A DNA stretch of 53,497 nucleotides, from positions 1-53,497 of the forward strand of contig NZ_JYJF01000042.1 in the NCBI RefSeq assembly GCF_000955975.1, given 5' to 3'. This document shows positions 6,584-14,939 of this stretch, one piece after another (the first letter of the stretch is position 1; each line of letters opens with the position of its first letter). Origin of the DNA: Saccharothrix sp. ST-888 (GTDB lineage: Bacteria; Actinomycetota; Actinomycetes; Streptomycetales; Streptomycetaceae). The position numbers were made by a program, and so were the translations under genes. The notes beneath the pieces were generated by a model that saw only the letters and a list, made by a program, of their open reading frames with translations, had not been told where the DNA came from and did not search any database.

Positions 6584-9094
6584 GTGACCCTCCTGGACCT
6601 GATGCCGAGCCCTGCCACCCCCGATGCGCTGTACGAGACCTTCGTCGAGTGGACGCAGGAGCGGGGCATCACCCTCTACCCAGCCCAGGAGGAGGCGCTG
6701 ATCGAGCTGGTCTCCGGGAACAACGTGATCCTGGCGACCCCCACCGGCTCGGGCAAGAGCCTGGTGGCGGCGGGCGCGCACTTCGCCGCGCTGGCCGAGG
6801 GCAAGCGGACCTTCTACACCGCGCCGATCAAGGCGCTGGTCTCGGAGAAGTTCTTCGACCTGGTGAAGATGTTCGGCACCGAGCAGGTCGGCATGATGAC
6901 CGGCGACGCCAGCGTCAACCCGACCGCGCCGATCATCTGCTGCACCGCCGAGGTGCTGGCGCAGATCGCGCTGCGCGACGGCGAGCGGGCCGACATCGGC
7001 CAGGTCGTGATGGACGAGTTCCACTTCTACGCCGAGCCGGACCGCGGCTGGGCGTGGCAGGTCCCGATCCTGGAGCTGCCGCAGGCGCAGTTCCTGCTGA
7101 TGTCCGCGACCCTCGGTGACGTCCGCCGCTTCGAGGAGGACCTCACCCGGCGCACCGGCCGCCCGACCACCGTGGTCCGCTCCGCCACCCGCCCGGTGCC
7201 GCTGTTCTACGAGTACCGCCGCACCACCCTGCACGACACCCTGGAGGAGCTGCTGAAGACCGGCCAGGCGCCGGTCTACGTGGTCCACTTCACCCAGAAG
7301 GAAGCCGTCGAGCGGGCGCAGTCGCTGATGAGCATCAACATGTGCTCGAAGGCGGAGAAGGACGCCATCGCCGCCCTGATCGGCAACTTCCGCTTCACCA
7401 CCAAGTTCGGCCGCAACCTCTCGCGCTACGTCCGGCACGGCATCGGCGTGCACCACGCGGGCATGCTGCCCAAGTACCGCCGGCTGGTCGAGCGGCTCGC
7501 CCAGGCCGGTCTGCTGAAGGTCATCTGCGGCACCGACACCCTCGGCGTCGGCGTCAACGTGCCGATCCGCACCGTGCTGTTCACGGCCCTGTCCAAGTAC
7601 GACGGGCAGCGGGTCCGGGTGCTGCGCGCCCGCGAGTTCCACCAGATCGCCGGACGCGCGGGCCGGGCCGGCTTCGACACCGTCGGCCAGGTCGTCGCCC
7701 AGGCCCCCGAACACGTGGTGGAGAACGAGAAGCTGCTCGCCAAGGCCGGCGAGGACCCCAAGAAGCGGCGCAAGGTGGTGCGCAAGAAGGCGCCGGAAGG
7801 TTTCGTCGGCTGGAGCGAGGAGACCTTCGAGCGGCTGATCGCCGCCGACCCGGAGCCGCTGGTCTCCCGGTTCAAGGTCAGCCACGCCATGCTGCTCTCG
7901 GTGATCGGCCGCCCCGGCAACGCCTTCGAGGCGATGCGCAAGCTGCTCACCGACAACCACGAGGACCGCGCCGCGCAGCGCCGCCACATCCGCTCCACCG
8001 TCGCCATCTACCGCTCGCTGCTCGAGGGCGGCGTGGTCGAGCGCCTGCCCGAGCCGGACGCCGAGGGCCGGATCGTCCGCCTCACCCTCGACCTCCAGGA
8101 GAACTTCGCGCTCAACCAGCCGCTCTCCACCTTCGCCCTGGCCGCCTTCGAACTGCTCGACCCGACCTCGCCCTCGTACGCCATGGACGTGGTCTCGGTG
8201 GTCGAGGCGACCCTCGACGACCCGCGCCAGATCCTCGCCTCGCAGGAGAACAAGGCGCGCGGCGAGGCCATCGGCGAGATGAAGCGCGACGGCGTCGAGT
8301 ACGAGGAGCGGATGGAGCGGCTCCAGGAGATCACCTACCCCAAGCCGCTGGAGGAGCTGCTCGGCCACGCGTACGAGGTCTACCGGCGGGCGCACCCGTG
8401 GATCGGCGACCACCCGCTGCGGCCCAAGTCGGTGATCCGCGACCTCTACGAGCGCGCGATGACCTTCACCGACTACGTCGGCCACTACGAGCTCGCCCGC
8501 ACCGAGGGCATCGTGCTGCGCTACCTGGCCAGCGCGTACAAGGCGCTGGAGCAGACCGTCCCCGAGGACATCAAGACCGACGACCTCAAGGACGTCATCG
8601 CCTGGCTCGGCGAGCTGGTCCGCCAGGTCGACTCCAGTCTGCTGGACGAGTGGGAGCAGCTGGCGAACCCGACCACGCCCGAGGCCGCCGAGGTCCGCCT
8701 CGACGACAAGCCCGCGCCGGTCACCGCCAACGCCCGCGCCTTCCGGGTGCTGGTGCGCAACGAGATGTTCCGCCGGGTGGAGCTCTGCGCGCTGGAGCAC
8801 TACGAGGAGCTCGCCGAGCTGGACGGCGAGTACGGCTGGGACGCCGACCGCTGGGCGGACGCGCTGGACGGGTACTGGGAGGAGTACGACGACCTCGGCA
8901 CCGGACCGGACGCGCGCGGTCCCAAGATGCTGCTGATCGAGGAGGACGACTCCGCCTGGCGGGTCCGGCAGATCTTCGACGACCCGAACGGGGACCACGA
9001 CTGGGGCATCAGCGCCGAGGTCGACCTGTACGGCTCCGACGAGGAGGGCCGGGCGGTCCTGCGGGTGACGGCGGTGGACCGCCTGGGCGGCTGA
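6584..9094 (+). CDS. Ski2-like DEAD/DEAH-box RNA helicase with DUF3516-like C-terminus
   Basis: About 836 residues from the preferred GTG at 6584 (a TTG at 6548 is possible). Superfamily 2 motifs are complete: Walker A ATPTGSGKS (about residues 51-59), motif II VVMDEFHFY, motif III LMSAT, GVHHAGMLPKYR, TDTLGVGVNVPIRTV and motif VI QIAGRAGRAGFD. A Lys/Arg-rich insert (DPKKRRKVVRKKAPEGF) and a long C-terminal half resembling the DUF3516 region follow. In the family such proteins unwind structured RNA or DNA using ATP in the cytoplasm. It stands alone between divergent and convergent genes, so nothing nearby narrows its target. Confidence 0.9.
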   Translation: MTLLDLMPSPATPDALYETFVEWTQERGITLYPAQEEALIELVSGNNVILATPTGSGKSLVAAGAHFAALAEGKRTFYTAPIKALVSEKFFDLVKMFGTEQVGMMTGDASVNPTAPIICCTAEVLAQIALRDGERADIGQVVMDEFHFYAEPDRGWAWQVPILELPQAQFLLMSATLGDVRRFEEDLTRRTGRPTTVVRSATRPVPLFYEYRRTTLHDTLEELLKTGQAPVYVVHFTQKEAVERAQSLMSINMCSKAEKDAIAALIGNFRFTTKFGRNLSRYVRHGIGVHHAGMLPKYRRLVERLAQAGLLKVICGTDTLGVGVNVPIRTVLFTALSKYDGQRVRVLRAREFHQIAGRAGRAGFDTVGQVVAQAPEHVVENEKLLAKAGEDPKKRRKVVRKKAPEGFVGWSEETFERLIAADPEPLVSRFKVSHAMLLSVIGRPGNAFEAMRKLLTDNHEDRAAQRRHIRSTVAIYRSLLEGGVVERLPEPDAEGRIVRLTLDLQENFALNQPLSTFALAAFELLDPTSPSYAMDVVSVVEATLDDPRQILASQENKARGEAIGEMKRDGVEYEERMERLQEITYPKPLEELLGHAYEVYRRAHPWIGDHPLRPKSVIRDLYERAMTFTDYVGHYELARTEGIVLRYLASAYKALEQTVPEDIKTDDLKDVIAWLGELVRQVDSSLLDEWEQLANPTTPEAAEVRLDDKPAPVTANARAFRVLVRNEMFRRVELCALEHYEELAELDGEYGWDADRWADALDGYWEEYDDLGTGPDARGPKMLLIEEDDSAWRVRQIFDDPNGDHDWGISAEVDLYGSDEEGRAVLRVTAVDRLGG

Positions 9095-9110
9095 CCACCG
9101 CCGCCTCCGG

Positions 9111-9146
9111 GAGACCGTCGGCCGGGCGCACCTGACCGGCGGTCTC
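9111..9146. terminator. Bidirectional terminator between helicase and anchored protein gene
   Basis: GAGACCG (9111-9117) pairs with CGGTCTC (9140-9146), and inner CCGG/CCGG extends the stem. It lies between two convergent genes, so it can serve both. Confidence 0.55.
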
Positions 9147-9190
9147 ACGGTCGGCGGTTCTCACAGCCGCCGGCCTCGTATCCGCCGGCC

Positions 9191-10111
9191 TCACATCCAG
9201 AGGAAGGTCGACCCCGCCGTGAAGGAGACGGCCCGGGTCGCGCGGTCCAGCGCCGGGTCGGGGGTGGGACCGGTGGCGCGCAGGTCCGCGTAGCGGGAGC
9301 TGGTGACGGTCAGGTAGTGACCGACCACCTCGACCTGGCTGTCGGTCAGCGGCTTGGGGCTGTTGGTGCCGCCGGACTGGCCCTGGGGCGGCTGCCCGGA
9401 CGGCGACTGTCCGGACTGCGGCTGCCCGGACTGCGGCTGCCCGGACGGCTGCGGGCTCTCCGGCGGGGCCGATGACGCCTGCCCGCCCGGACTCGGCGAC
9501 TGCGAGGACGTCGAGGTGCTGGGAGCGGGGCTGGGCGCGGGCGGGTTCGCGGCTTCCGGGGTGAGGAAGGAGACCGCCCCCGGGTCGTCCTTCAGCGCGT
9601 CCAGGGCCTTGCGGGCGGACGTCTCGTCAGCGAAGCGCAGCACCGTCAGGCTGGTCACCACCGGCTGGTCGGCCTGGCTGAAGCCGACCGCGAGATAGCT
9701 CTCGCAACCGATGTCGCGCAGCACGTTGCGGGTGCGGTCCTGGAACACCTCGCCGCAGTCCTCGCCGTCCCTGGCGGCGGTGCGGCGGGCCTTGTAGCCG
9801 TCCAGCTCGATGGCCCTCTGGAGCGGGAAGTAGTAGTCCGGGGCGAAGGCCTGGGCCTCCGTCAGCGGCTCGCCGGAGGCAGTGCCCCCGGCCGGGAGGG
9901 TCTTGCCGAGGTCCGAACCGGTCCGGCCGAGACCCGGTATCAGATCGCCTTTGCTGGAACTGGTCGCAATCCAGCCCGCCCCCGTCGCCGCCACCGCCAA
10001 CAGTGCGCACCACACCAGAACCGGCCGGCGTCCCCCTCCCCGGTGGGTGTGGGCGGGTTTGGCGTCCTGCTGGCCTACCGGGCGCGGATCGCGCTCCCCC
10101 TGCGTGGTCAT
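9191..10111 (-). CDS. Membrane-anchored Pro/Gln/Ser-rich protein of unknown function
   Basis: A 306-residue protein with a short basic N-terminus, one membrane helix (VLVWCALLAVAATGAGWIA) and an extracytoplasmic remainder. The middle holds YYFPLQRAIELDGYKARRTA and GCESYLAVGFSQADQPVVTS, with two cysteines (DCGEVF, DIGCESY) that could form a disulfide. A low-complexity linker with SGQPQ/SGQSP repeats follows, then a short C-terminal domain (VEVVGHYLTVTSSRYADLRA). ATG at 10111 is chosen because longer starts lack the hydrophilic-then-hydrophobic layout. The two halves look like paired small domains. I do not recognise a named family. Confidence 0.7.
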   Translation of the reverse strand: MTTQGERDPRPVGQQDAKPAHTHRGGGRRPVLVWCALLAVAATGAGWIATSSSKGDLIPGLGRTGSDLGKTLPAGGTASGEPLTEAQAFAPDYYFPLQRAIELDGYKARRTAARDGEDCGEVFQDRTRNVLRDIGCESYLAVGFSQADQPVVTSLTVLRFADETSARKALDALKDDPGAVSFLTPEAANPPAPSPAPSTSTSSQSPSPGGQASSAPPESPQPSGQPQSGQPQSGQSPSGQPPQGQSGGTNSPKPLTDSQVEVVGHYLTVTSSRYADLRATGPTPDPALDRATRAVSFTAGSTFLWM

Positions 10112-10289
10112 GGCGGAAATTCTAAGCAGACGGCCTTCCTGCCGCCCGACCCGCCTGCCCCGCACCGACCTGCCCACTTCGTCCGCGATCGAAGATCATC
10201 GGCATTGTGACAACTCGCACACGGCCACAGGGCCATCTTGGTGGGTTCTCTCTAGCGCGAGCCCGGGTTGTCCGGGCAGGATCAGGACC

Positions 10290-11516
10290 ATGGATCTGCT
10301 CGACACCCTCACCGCCAAGGGCCTGCGCCGGGAACTCCCCACCAAGGAGGAGGCGCTCGCAGTTCTCTCCACCACTGACGACGAGTTGCTGGACGTGGTT
10401 GCAGCAGCCGGTCGGGTGCGCCGACAGTGGTTCGGACGCCGGGTCAAACTCAACTACCTGGTGAACCTGAAGAGCGGGCTCTGCCCCGAGGACTGCACCT
10501 ACTGCTCGCAGCGGCTCGGCTCCAAGACCGAGATCCTCAAGTACACCTGGCTGAAGCCGGAGCAGGCCGCCGAGGCCGCCGCCGCCGGACTGGCCGGCGG
10601 TGCGAAGCGGGTCTGCCTGGTGGCCAGCGGGCGTGGTCCGACGGACCGTGACATCGACCGGGTCGCCGGCACCATCTCCGCCGTCAAGGAGGCCAACGAG
10701 AACGTCGAGGTCTGCGTCTGCCTCGGCCTGCTCTCCGACAACCAGGCCGAGCGGCTGCGCGCGGCCGGTGCGGACGCCTACAACCACAACCTCAACACCT
10801 CCGAGGGCACCTACGGCGACATCGCCACCACCCACACCTACGCGGACCGGGTGGACACCGTCACCAAGGCGCACGGCGCCGGGCTCTCCGCCTGTTCCGG
10901 CCTGATCGCGGGCATGGGCGAGACGGACGCCGACCTGGTGGACGTGGTCTTCGCGCTGCGCGAGCTGAACGCGGACTCGGTGCCGGTCAACTTCCTGATC
11001 CCGTTCGAGGGCACCCCGCTGGCCAAGGAGTGGAACCTCACTCCGCAGCGCTGCCTGCGGATCCTCGCGATGGTCCGCTTCGTCTGCCCCGACATCGAGG
11101 TCCGGATCGCCGGCGGCCGCGAGGTGCACCTGCGCACGATGCAGCCGCTCGGCCTGCACATCGCCAACTCGATCTTCCTCGGCGACTACCTGACCAGCGA
11201 GGGCCAGGCCGGACAGGCCGACCTCGACATGATCAAGGACGCCGGTTTCATGGTCGAGGGCACGGACGAGATGACGCTGCCCCGCCACCGCGCCGACGTG
11301 GCGGGCGGCAACTCGTGCGGCACGGGCGGCGGTTGCAGCCCCTGCGGCGACGGCTCCGCCGCGCCGGCCGGAGCCTGCGGCACGGCCGGGGACTCCGCCG
11401 TCGGCGAGGACTCCGCCGCGACCGGGGACGCTGCCCCGGCCGGGGACGAGACCCGCACCGACCTGGTCCGCGTGCGGCGCCGCGGCGCCGGCACCGAACT
11501 GGCGCCGAACGCCTGA
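10290..11516 (+). CDS. bioB: Biotin synthase
   Basis: A 408-residue radical-SAM enzyme that inserts sulfur into dethiobiotin in the last step of biotin synthesis. The SAM cluster motif is CPEDCTYC (CxxxCxxC), preceded by NYLVNLKSGL. Other signatures are YNHNLNTSEGTY, ACSGLIAGMGE and VRIAGGREVHLR. ATG at 10290 follows CAGGA. Bacterial BioB is usually near 350 residues; this one carries about 60 extra, a Gly/Ala/Ser/Asp-rich tail that includes GTGGGCSPCGDG. It is followed 13 bp later by bioA, giving a bioB-bioA-bioD operon. A short hairpin (GCCCGG...CCGGGC, about 10260-10276) precedes it; no known biotin-repressor site was recognised. Confidence 0.96.
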   Translation: MDLLDTLTAKGLRRELPTKEEALAVLSTTDDELLDVVAAAGRVRRQWFGRRVKLNYLVNLKSGLCPEDCTYCSQRLGSKTEILKYTWLKPEQAAEAAAAGLAGGAKRVCLVASGRGPTDRDIDRVAGTISAVKEANENVEVCVCLGLLSDNQAERLRAAGADAYNHNLNTSEGTYGDIATTHTYADRVDTVTKAHGAGLSACSGLIAGMGETDADLVDVVFALRELNADSVPVNFLIPFEGTPLAKEWNLTPQRCLRILAMVRFVCPDIEVRIAGGREVHLRTMQPLGLHIANSIFLGDYLTSEGQAGQADLDMIKDAGFMVEGTDEMTLPRHRADVAGGNSCGTGGGCSPCGDGSAAPAGACGTAGDSAVGEDSAATGDAAPAGDETRTDLVRVRRRGAGTELAPNA

Positions 11517-11529
11517 GGACCGCGCACCC

Positions 11530-12831
11530 ATGGCACAGCTCTCCCCCGAATCCCTCATCTCGCTGGACCGGGCCCACGTCTGGCACCCGTACTCGCCGAT
11601 GCCCGGCAAGGCCACCCCGTACGTGGTCGAGTCCGCGTCCGGAGTGCGGCTCCGGCTCGCCGAACCGGCGGCCGGGCACCGGGAACTGATCGACGGCATG
11701 TCCTCCTGGTGGGCCGCCATCCACGGGTACGGCCACCCCGAACTGGACCAGGCCGTCCGCGACCAGCTCGGCCGGATGAGCCATGTGATGTTCGGCGGGC
11801 TCACCCATGAGCCCGCCGTCCGGCTGGCCACCAGGCTGGTCGAGATCACCCCCGAGCCGTTGCAGCACGTCTTCCTGACCGACTCGGGCTCGGTGTCCGT
11901 CGAGGTCGCGATGAAGATGTGCCTGCAGTACTGGCAGTCGCTCGGGCGGCCGGAGAAGCGTCGTCTGCTCACCTGGCGCGGCGGCTACCACGGCGACACC
12001 TTCCACCCCATGTCGGTCTGCGACCCCGAGGGCGGGATGCACCAGCTCTGGGGCGGGGTGCTGCCGCAGCAGGTCTTCGCCGGCGAGCCCCCGGCCGGGT
12101 TCGACGCCCCGGTCGACCCCGCCTACGCGGCCGAGCTCGCCGAGCTGATCGAGCGTACGGCCGGGGAGCTGGCCGCCGTGATCGTGGAGCCGGTGGTGCA
12201 GGGTGCGGGCGGGATGCGCTTCCACTCCCCCGCGTACCTGCGGCTGCTGCGCGAACTGTGCGACCGGCACGGCGTACTGCTCGTCTTCGACGAGATCGCC
12301 ACCGGCTTCGGCCGCACCGGCGCGCTGTTCGCCGCCGAGCACGCCGGCATCTCCCCCGACGTGATGTGCCTGGGCAAGGCCATCACCGGCGGCTACCTGA
12401 CGCTCGCCGCCACCCTGTGCACCGGTGAGGTCGCCGACGGCATCAGCAAGGGCGAGATGCCGGTGCTGGCCCACGGGCCGACCTTCATGGGCAACCCGCT
12501 GGCCGCCGCCGTCGCCAACGCCTCGATCGACCTGCTGCTCCGCCAGGACTGGCGGCTGGAGGTCAAGCGCATCGAGACGGGCCTGCGGGCCGGTCTCGCG
12601 GACGCGGTCGACGTGCCCGGCGTGCGCGACGTCCGGGTGCTCGGCGCGATCGGCGTGGTGCAGCTGGACCACCCGGTCGACATCGCCGCGGCGACCGAGG
12701 CGGCCGCCCGCGAGGGCGTCTGGCTCCGGCCGTTCCGCGACCTGCTCTACACCATGCCCCCGTACATCACCGGGGACGAGGACCTGGCGCGGATCGGCAC
12801 CGCCGTGACCGCCGCGGCGGTGGCGGGATGA
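11530..12831 (+). CDS. bioA: Adenosylmethionine-8-amino-7-oxononanoate aminotransferase
   Basis: A 433-residue class III PLP aminotransferase converting KAPA to DAPA with SAM as amino donor. Diagnostic features are the N-terminal DRAHVWHPYSPM, MSSWWAAIHGYGHPEL, GGYHGDTFHPMSVCDP, VFDEIATGFGRTG with the PLP-binding Asp, and the Schiff-base lysine in CLGKAITGGYLTLA. Length fits BioA. It lies 13 bp after bioB and overlaps bioD by 4 bp (ATGA), so the three are translationally coupled. Confidence 0.96.
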   Translation: MAQLSPESLISLDRAHVWHPYSPMPGKATPYVVESASGVRLRLAEPAAGHRELIDGMSSWWAAIHGYGHPELDQAVRDQLGRMSHVMFGGLTHEPAVRLATRLVEITPEPLQHVFLTDSGSVSVEVAMKMCLQYWQSLGRPEKRRLLTWRGGYHGDTFHPMSVCDPEGGMHQLWGGVLPQQVFAGEPPAGFDAPVDPAYAAELAELIERTAGELAAVIVEPVVQGAGGMRFHSPAYLRLLRELCDRHGVLLVFDEIATGFGRTGALFAAEHAGISPDVMCLGKAITGGYLTLAATLCTGEVADGISKGEMPVLAHGPTFMGNPLAAAVANASIDLLLRQDWRLEVKRIETGLRAGLADAVDVPGVRDVRVLGAIGVVQLDHPVDIAAATEAAAREGVWLRPFRDLLYTMPPYITGDEDLARIGTAVTAAAVAG

Positions 12832-13592
12832 GCACCGACACGAGCAGCACCGACGGCATCCTGTTCGTCACCGGGACCGGGACCGAGGTCGGAAAGACCA
12901 TGGCCACCGCCGCGGTCGCGGCCCTGGCACTGGACGCCGGGCGTACCGTGGCGGTCCTGAAGCCGGGCCAGACCGGGGTCACCCCGGACGAGCCCGGGGA
13001 CGTGGACGAGGTCCTCCGGCTGGCCGGTCCGGCCGTCCACCCGGTCGAACTCGCCCGCTACCCCGAGCCGTTGGCCCCCGACACCGCCGCCCGGCGGTCC
13101 GGACTGCCCACGATCGGCCCCAAGCAGGTCGCCGAGACCGTGGCCGACCTCGCCGAGCAGTACGACCTGGTGATCGTCGAGGGCGCCGGCGGCCTGCTCG
13201 TCCGGTACGACGAGGACGGGCACACCCTCGCCGACATGGCCGTCGCCACGGCCGAACTCGGCCTGCGCCCAAGGGTGTTGCTGGTCGCGGCAGCCGGTCT
13301 CGGCACGCTGAGCGTCACCGCGCTCAGTGCCGAGGCGCTGCGCGCCCGCAGCCTGGAGCTGGCGGGCGTGGTGGTCGGCTCCTGGCCCGCCGACCCCGAC
13401 CTGGCCTCCCGCTGCAACCTCGCCGACCTCCCGGCCTCCGCCGAGGCTCCACTGCTCGGCGCCCTGCCCGAGGGCGTGGCCGAGGGCGGCAGCACACCCT
13501 TCCGGCGCCGCGCCCGCCAGGCGCTCGCCCCCGCCCTCGGCGGCGACTGGGACGCGGCGGCCTTCACCGCCGAGCACCGGCCGGACAACTGA
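12828..13592 (+). CDS. bioD: Dethiobiotin synthetase
   Basis: A 254-residue P-loop enzyme that closes the ureido ring of DAPA with CO2 and ATP. The N-terminal P-loop is FVTGTGTEVGKT, followed by VAVLKPGQTGV and VIVEGAGGLLVRYDEDG, the BioD signature. The start overlaps the bioA stop (ATGA). It ends the operon, and a strong hairpin follows. bioF is not adjacent in this window. Confidence 0.95.
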   Translation: MSTDTSSTDGILFVTGTGTEVGKTMATAAVAALALDAGRTVAVLKPGQTGVTPDEPGDVDEVLRLAGPAVHPVELARYPEPLAPDTAARRSGLPTIGPKQVAETVADLAEQYDLVIVEGAGGLLVRYDEDGHTLADMAVATAELGLRPRVLLVAAAGLGTLSVTALSAEALRARSLELAGVVVGSWPADPDLASRCNLADLPASAEAPLLGALPEGVAEGGSTPFRRRARQALAPALGGDWDAAAFTAEHRPDN

Positions 13593-13648
13593 CGCTGAGT
13601 CAATTTCCGCCCCACTCCTGCCGCAACCGCGCGGACCGACCGCAGCCA

Positions 13649-13676
13649 CCCGGCCGGGCTCGTACGCCCGGCCGGG
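13649..13676. terminator. Terminator of the biotin operon
   Basis: CCCGGCCGGGC (13649-13659) and GCCCGGCCGGG (13666-13676) form a perfect 11-bp stem with a 6-nt loop, 57 bp after the bioD stop. Confidence 0.7.
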
Positions 13677-13721
13677 AGCGGGGTCGCGGTCGGCGAAGGG
13701 GTCGGGCCGGGTCCCGTCCGG

Positions 13722-13850
13722 TCAGGGTGAGAGCGGCTTGACCCAGCGGCACCACTGCTCCTCGCGGACGTACCCGGCCGCCCTCCAGGCGCGCTGGGCC
13801 TGCTCGTTGCCCTGGAGCACCCGGCGCACCGGGGCCACCGTGAATTCCAC
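13722..13850 (-). pseudogene. Remnant of a GNAT acetyltransferase (C-terminal end only)
   Basis: On the minus strand 42 codons read VEFTVAPVRRV, LQGNEQAQRAWRAAGYV and REEQWCRWVKPLSP before a stop. This is the characteristic last third of a GNAT-fold acetyltransferase, including the GNExAxRxWxxAGY acetyl-CoA region. The rest of the fold is absent: the next minus-strand gene ends at 13885 and is unrelated. It is a decayed leftover, with no function expected. Confidence 0.6.
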
Positions 13851-13884
13851 CCCTCGGGATCACCCGCCGGTCCGGACAGCCGGA

Positions 13885-14553
13885 TCAGGCGAGCCGCCAC
13901 ACCGTGGTGGTCTTCACCGCGCTGTTCTCCAAGTCCGCCATCACCGGCACCTCGTACGAGGCGACCGCCGTGAACCGCCCCCGGGGCAGGTACGCCCGGC
14001 CCGGGTCGCCGACCAGGACCACCGCACCCCGGGCGTGCGCGCGCTCCAGGAACGGCAGGAAGCGGTCGGCCATCCAGCGCTCGTAGAACACGTCGCCGGC
14101 CAGTACGACTTCGGCCTCCCCGCCGTCGCCGTCCAGCAGATCGGCGCACTCCGCGGTCACCTCGACACCGTTCGCGCCGGCGTTCACCGCGATCGCGGCC
14201 ACCGCGTAGTCGTCGATCTCCGCAGCCCGGACGGCGGCCGCCCCGCGCAGTGCCGCCGCGATCGAGACCACGCCCGAACCGGCGGCCACGTCCAGGACCT
14301 TCCGCCCCGCGACGATCTCGGGGTGGTCCAGGACGTAGCGGGACACCGCGACTCCCCCGGCCCAGGCGAACGCCCAGAACGGGGGCGGCAGTCCGACCTC
14401 GCCCTTGGCCGCCTCGGTCCGCTCCCACAGTTCGATGGCCTCCTCGGCCTGGCGCAACCGGATCTCCGGCAGGAACGGGACGGGGCCGAGGCTGGTCTGC
14501 TCCAGCACGAAGGCCGTACTGCCGCCCTCGGTGGTTGCGGTGCCGCCGGACAT
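13885..14553 (-). CDS. SAM-dependent methyltransferase, ETFB-lysine-methyltransferase-like
   Basis: A 222-residue class I methyltransferase. SAM motif I is KVLDVAAGSGVVSIAAALRG, with AAEIDDYAVAAIAVNA (motif II), LLDGDGGEAEVVLAGDVFYE (the DxFYE post-motif typical of METTL20-like protein lysine methyltransferases) and VLVGDPGRAYLPR. This pattern points to the ETFB/nicotinamide-N-methyltransferase-like family that methylates protein lysines; the actual target is unknown. ATG at 14553 follows GAGGAG. It is divergent from the ROK gene, with a 386-bp gap between the two start codons, and TAGGGT may be its -10. Confidence 0.82.
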   Translation of the reverse strand: MSGGTATTEGGSTAFVLEQTSLGPVPFLPEIRLRQAEEAIELWERTEAAKGEVGLPPPFWAFAWAGGVAVSRYVLDHPEIVAGRKVLDVAAGSGVVSIAAALRGAAAVRAAEIDDYAVAAIAVNAGANGVEVTAECADLLDGDGGEAEVVLAGDVFYERWMADRFLPFLERAHARGAVVLVGDPGRAYLPRGRFTAVASYEVPVMADLENSAVKTTTVWRLA

Positions 14554-14939
14554 GGCGCTCCTCTGGTCACAGTGGCAAGTGAACAGACCCTAGTGCACGA
14601 TCGGTTCCACCGTGCGCCATCGGGCGGACGGGCATCCCGGAGCGGCCGCACACCGGATCACCGCAGCCCTCACCCGAGGATCCCACCGCACCTGCTCCAC
14701 TCGCCCCCGGTGCACACCCGATCCTCACGCGGTACGTACCGTTTCGATACCGAAGCCGTTATGAGCTGCGGAAATGCTCGCTAGAGCGGTGACTCCCGAG
14801 TAGCATCCGGCTCACGCCCTCCGGCGCCGTAACCCCGTGTCGCGCCGTCCGGTCGGCGATGCTCGCGGGACAGCTGGGGGTCTGCGCGCACTGGGCACTG
14901 CGCGCCAGAGCTGTCGCGCGTACGCGGAAGGGCAGGGAC
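14554..14939. promoter_or_regulatory. Divergent promoter region with a palindromic operator candidate
   Basis: The 386-bp gap between the methyltransferase and the ROK regulator holds no convincing gene. CGGTACGTACCG (14730-14741) is a perfect 12-bp palindrome, followed at once by an imperfect CGTTTCGATACCG copy. It is a plausible operator for the ROK protein encoded next door, about 200 bp upstream of its start. Confidence 0.4.

Noticed and set aside
5939..9148. Thousand-codon minus-strand frame opposite the helicase
   Set aside because: It is the reverse reading of a gene with complete helicase motifs; composition is Val/Leu/Asp/Gln-repetitive with no domain.
10206..10221. TGTG-N8-CACA sequence before bioB as a biotin-repressor operator
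   Set aside because: Only the outer four bases and one inner pair are symmetric, and it does not match any biotin-regulator site I know.
13600..13863. 87-codon minus-strand frame downstream of bioD
   Set aside because: It is the wrong frame. The neighbouring frame carries the GNAT remnant, which explains the conserved sequence.
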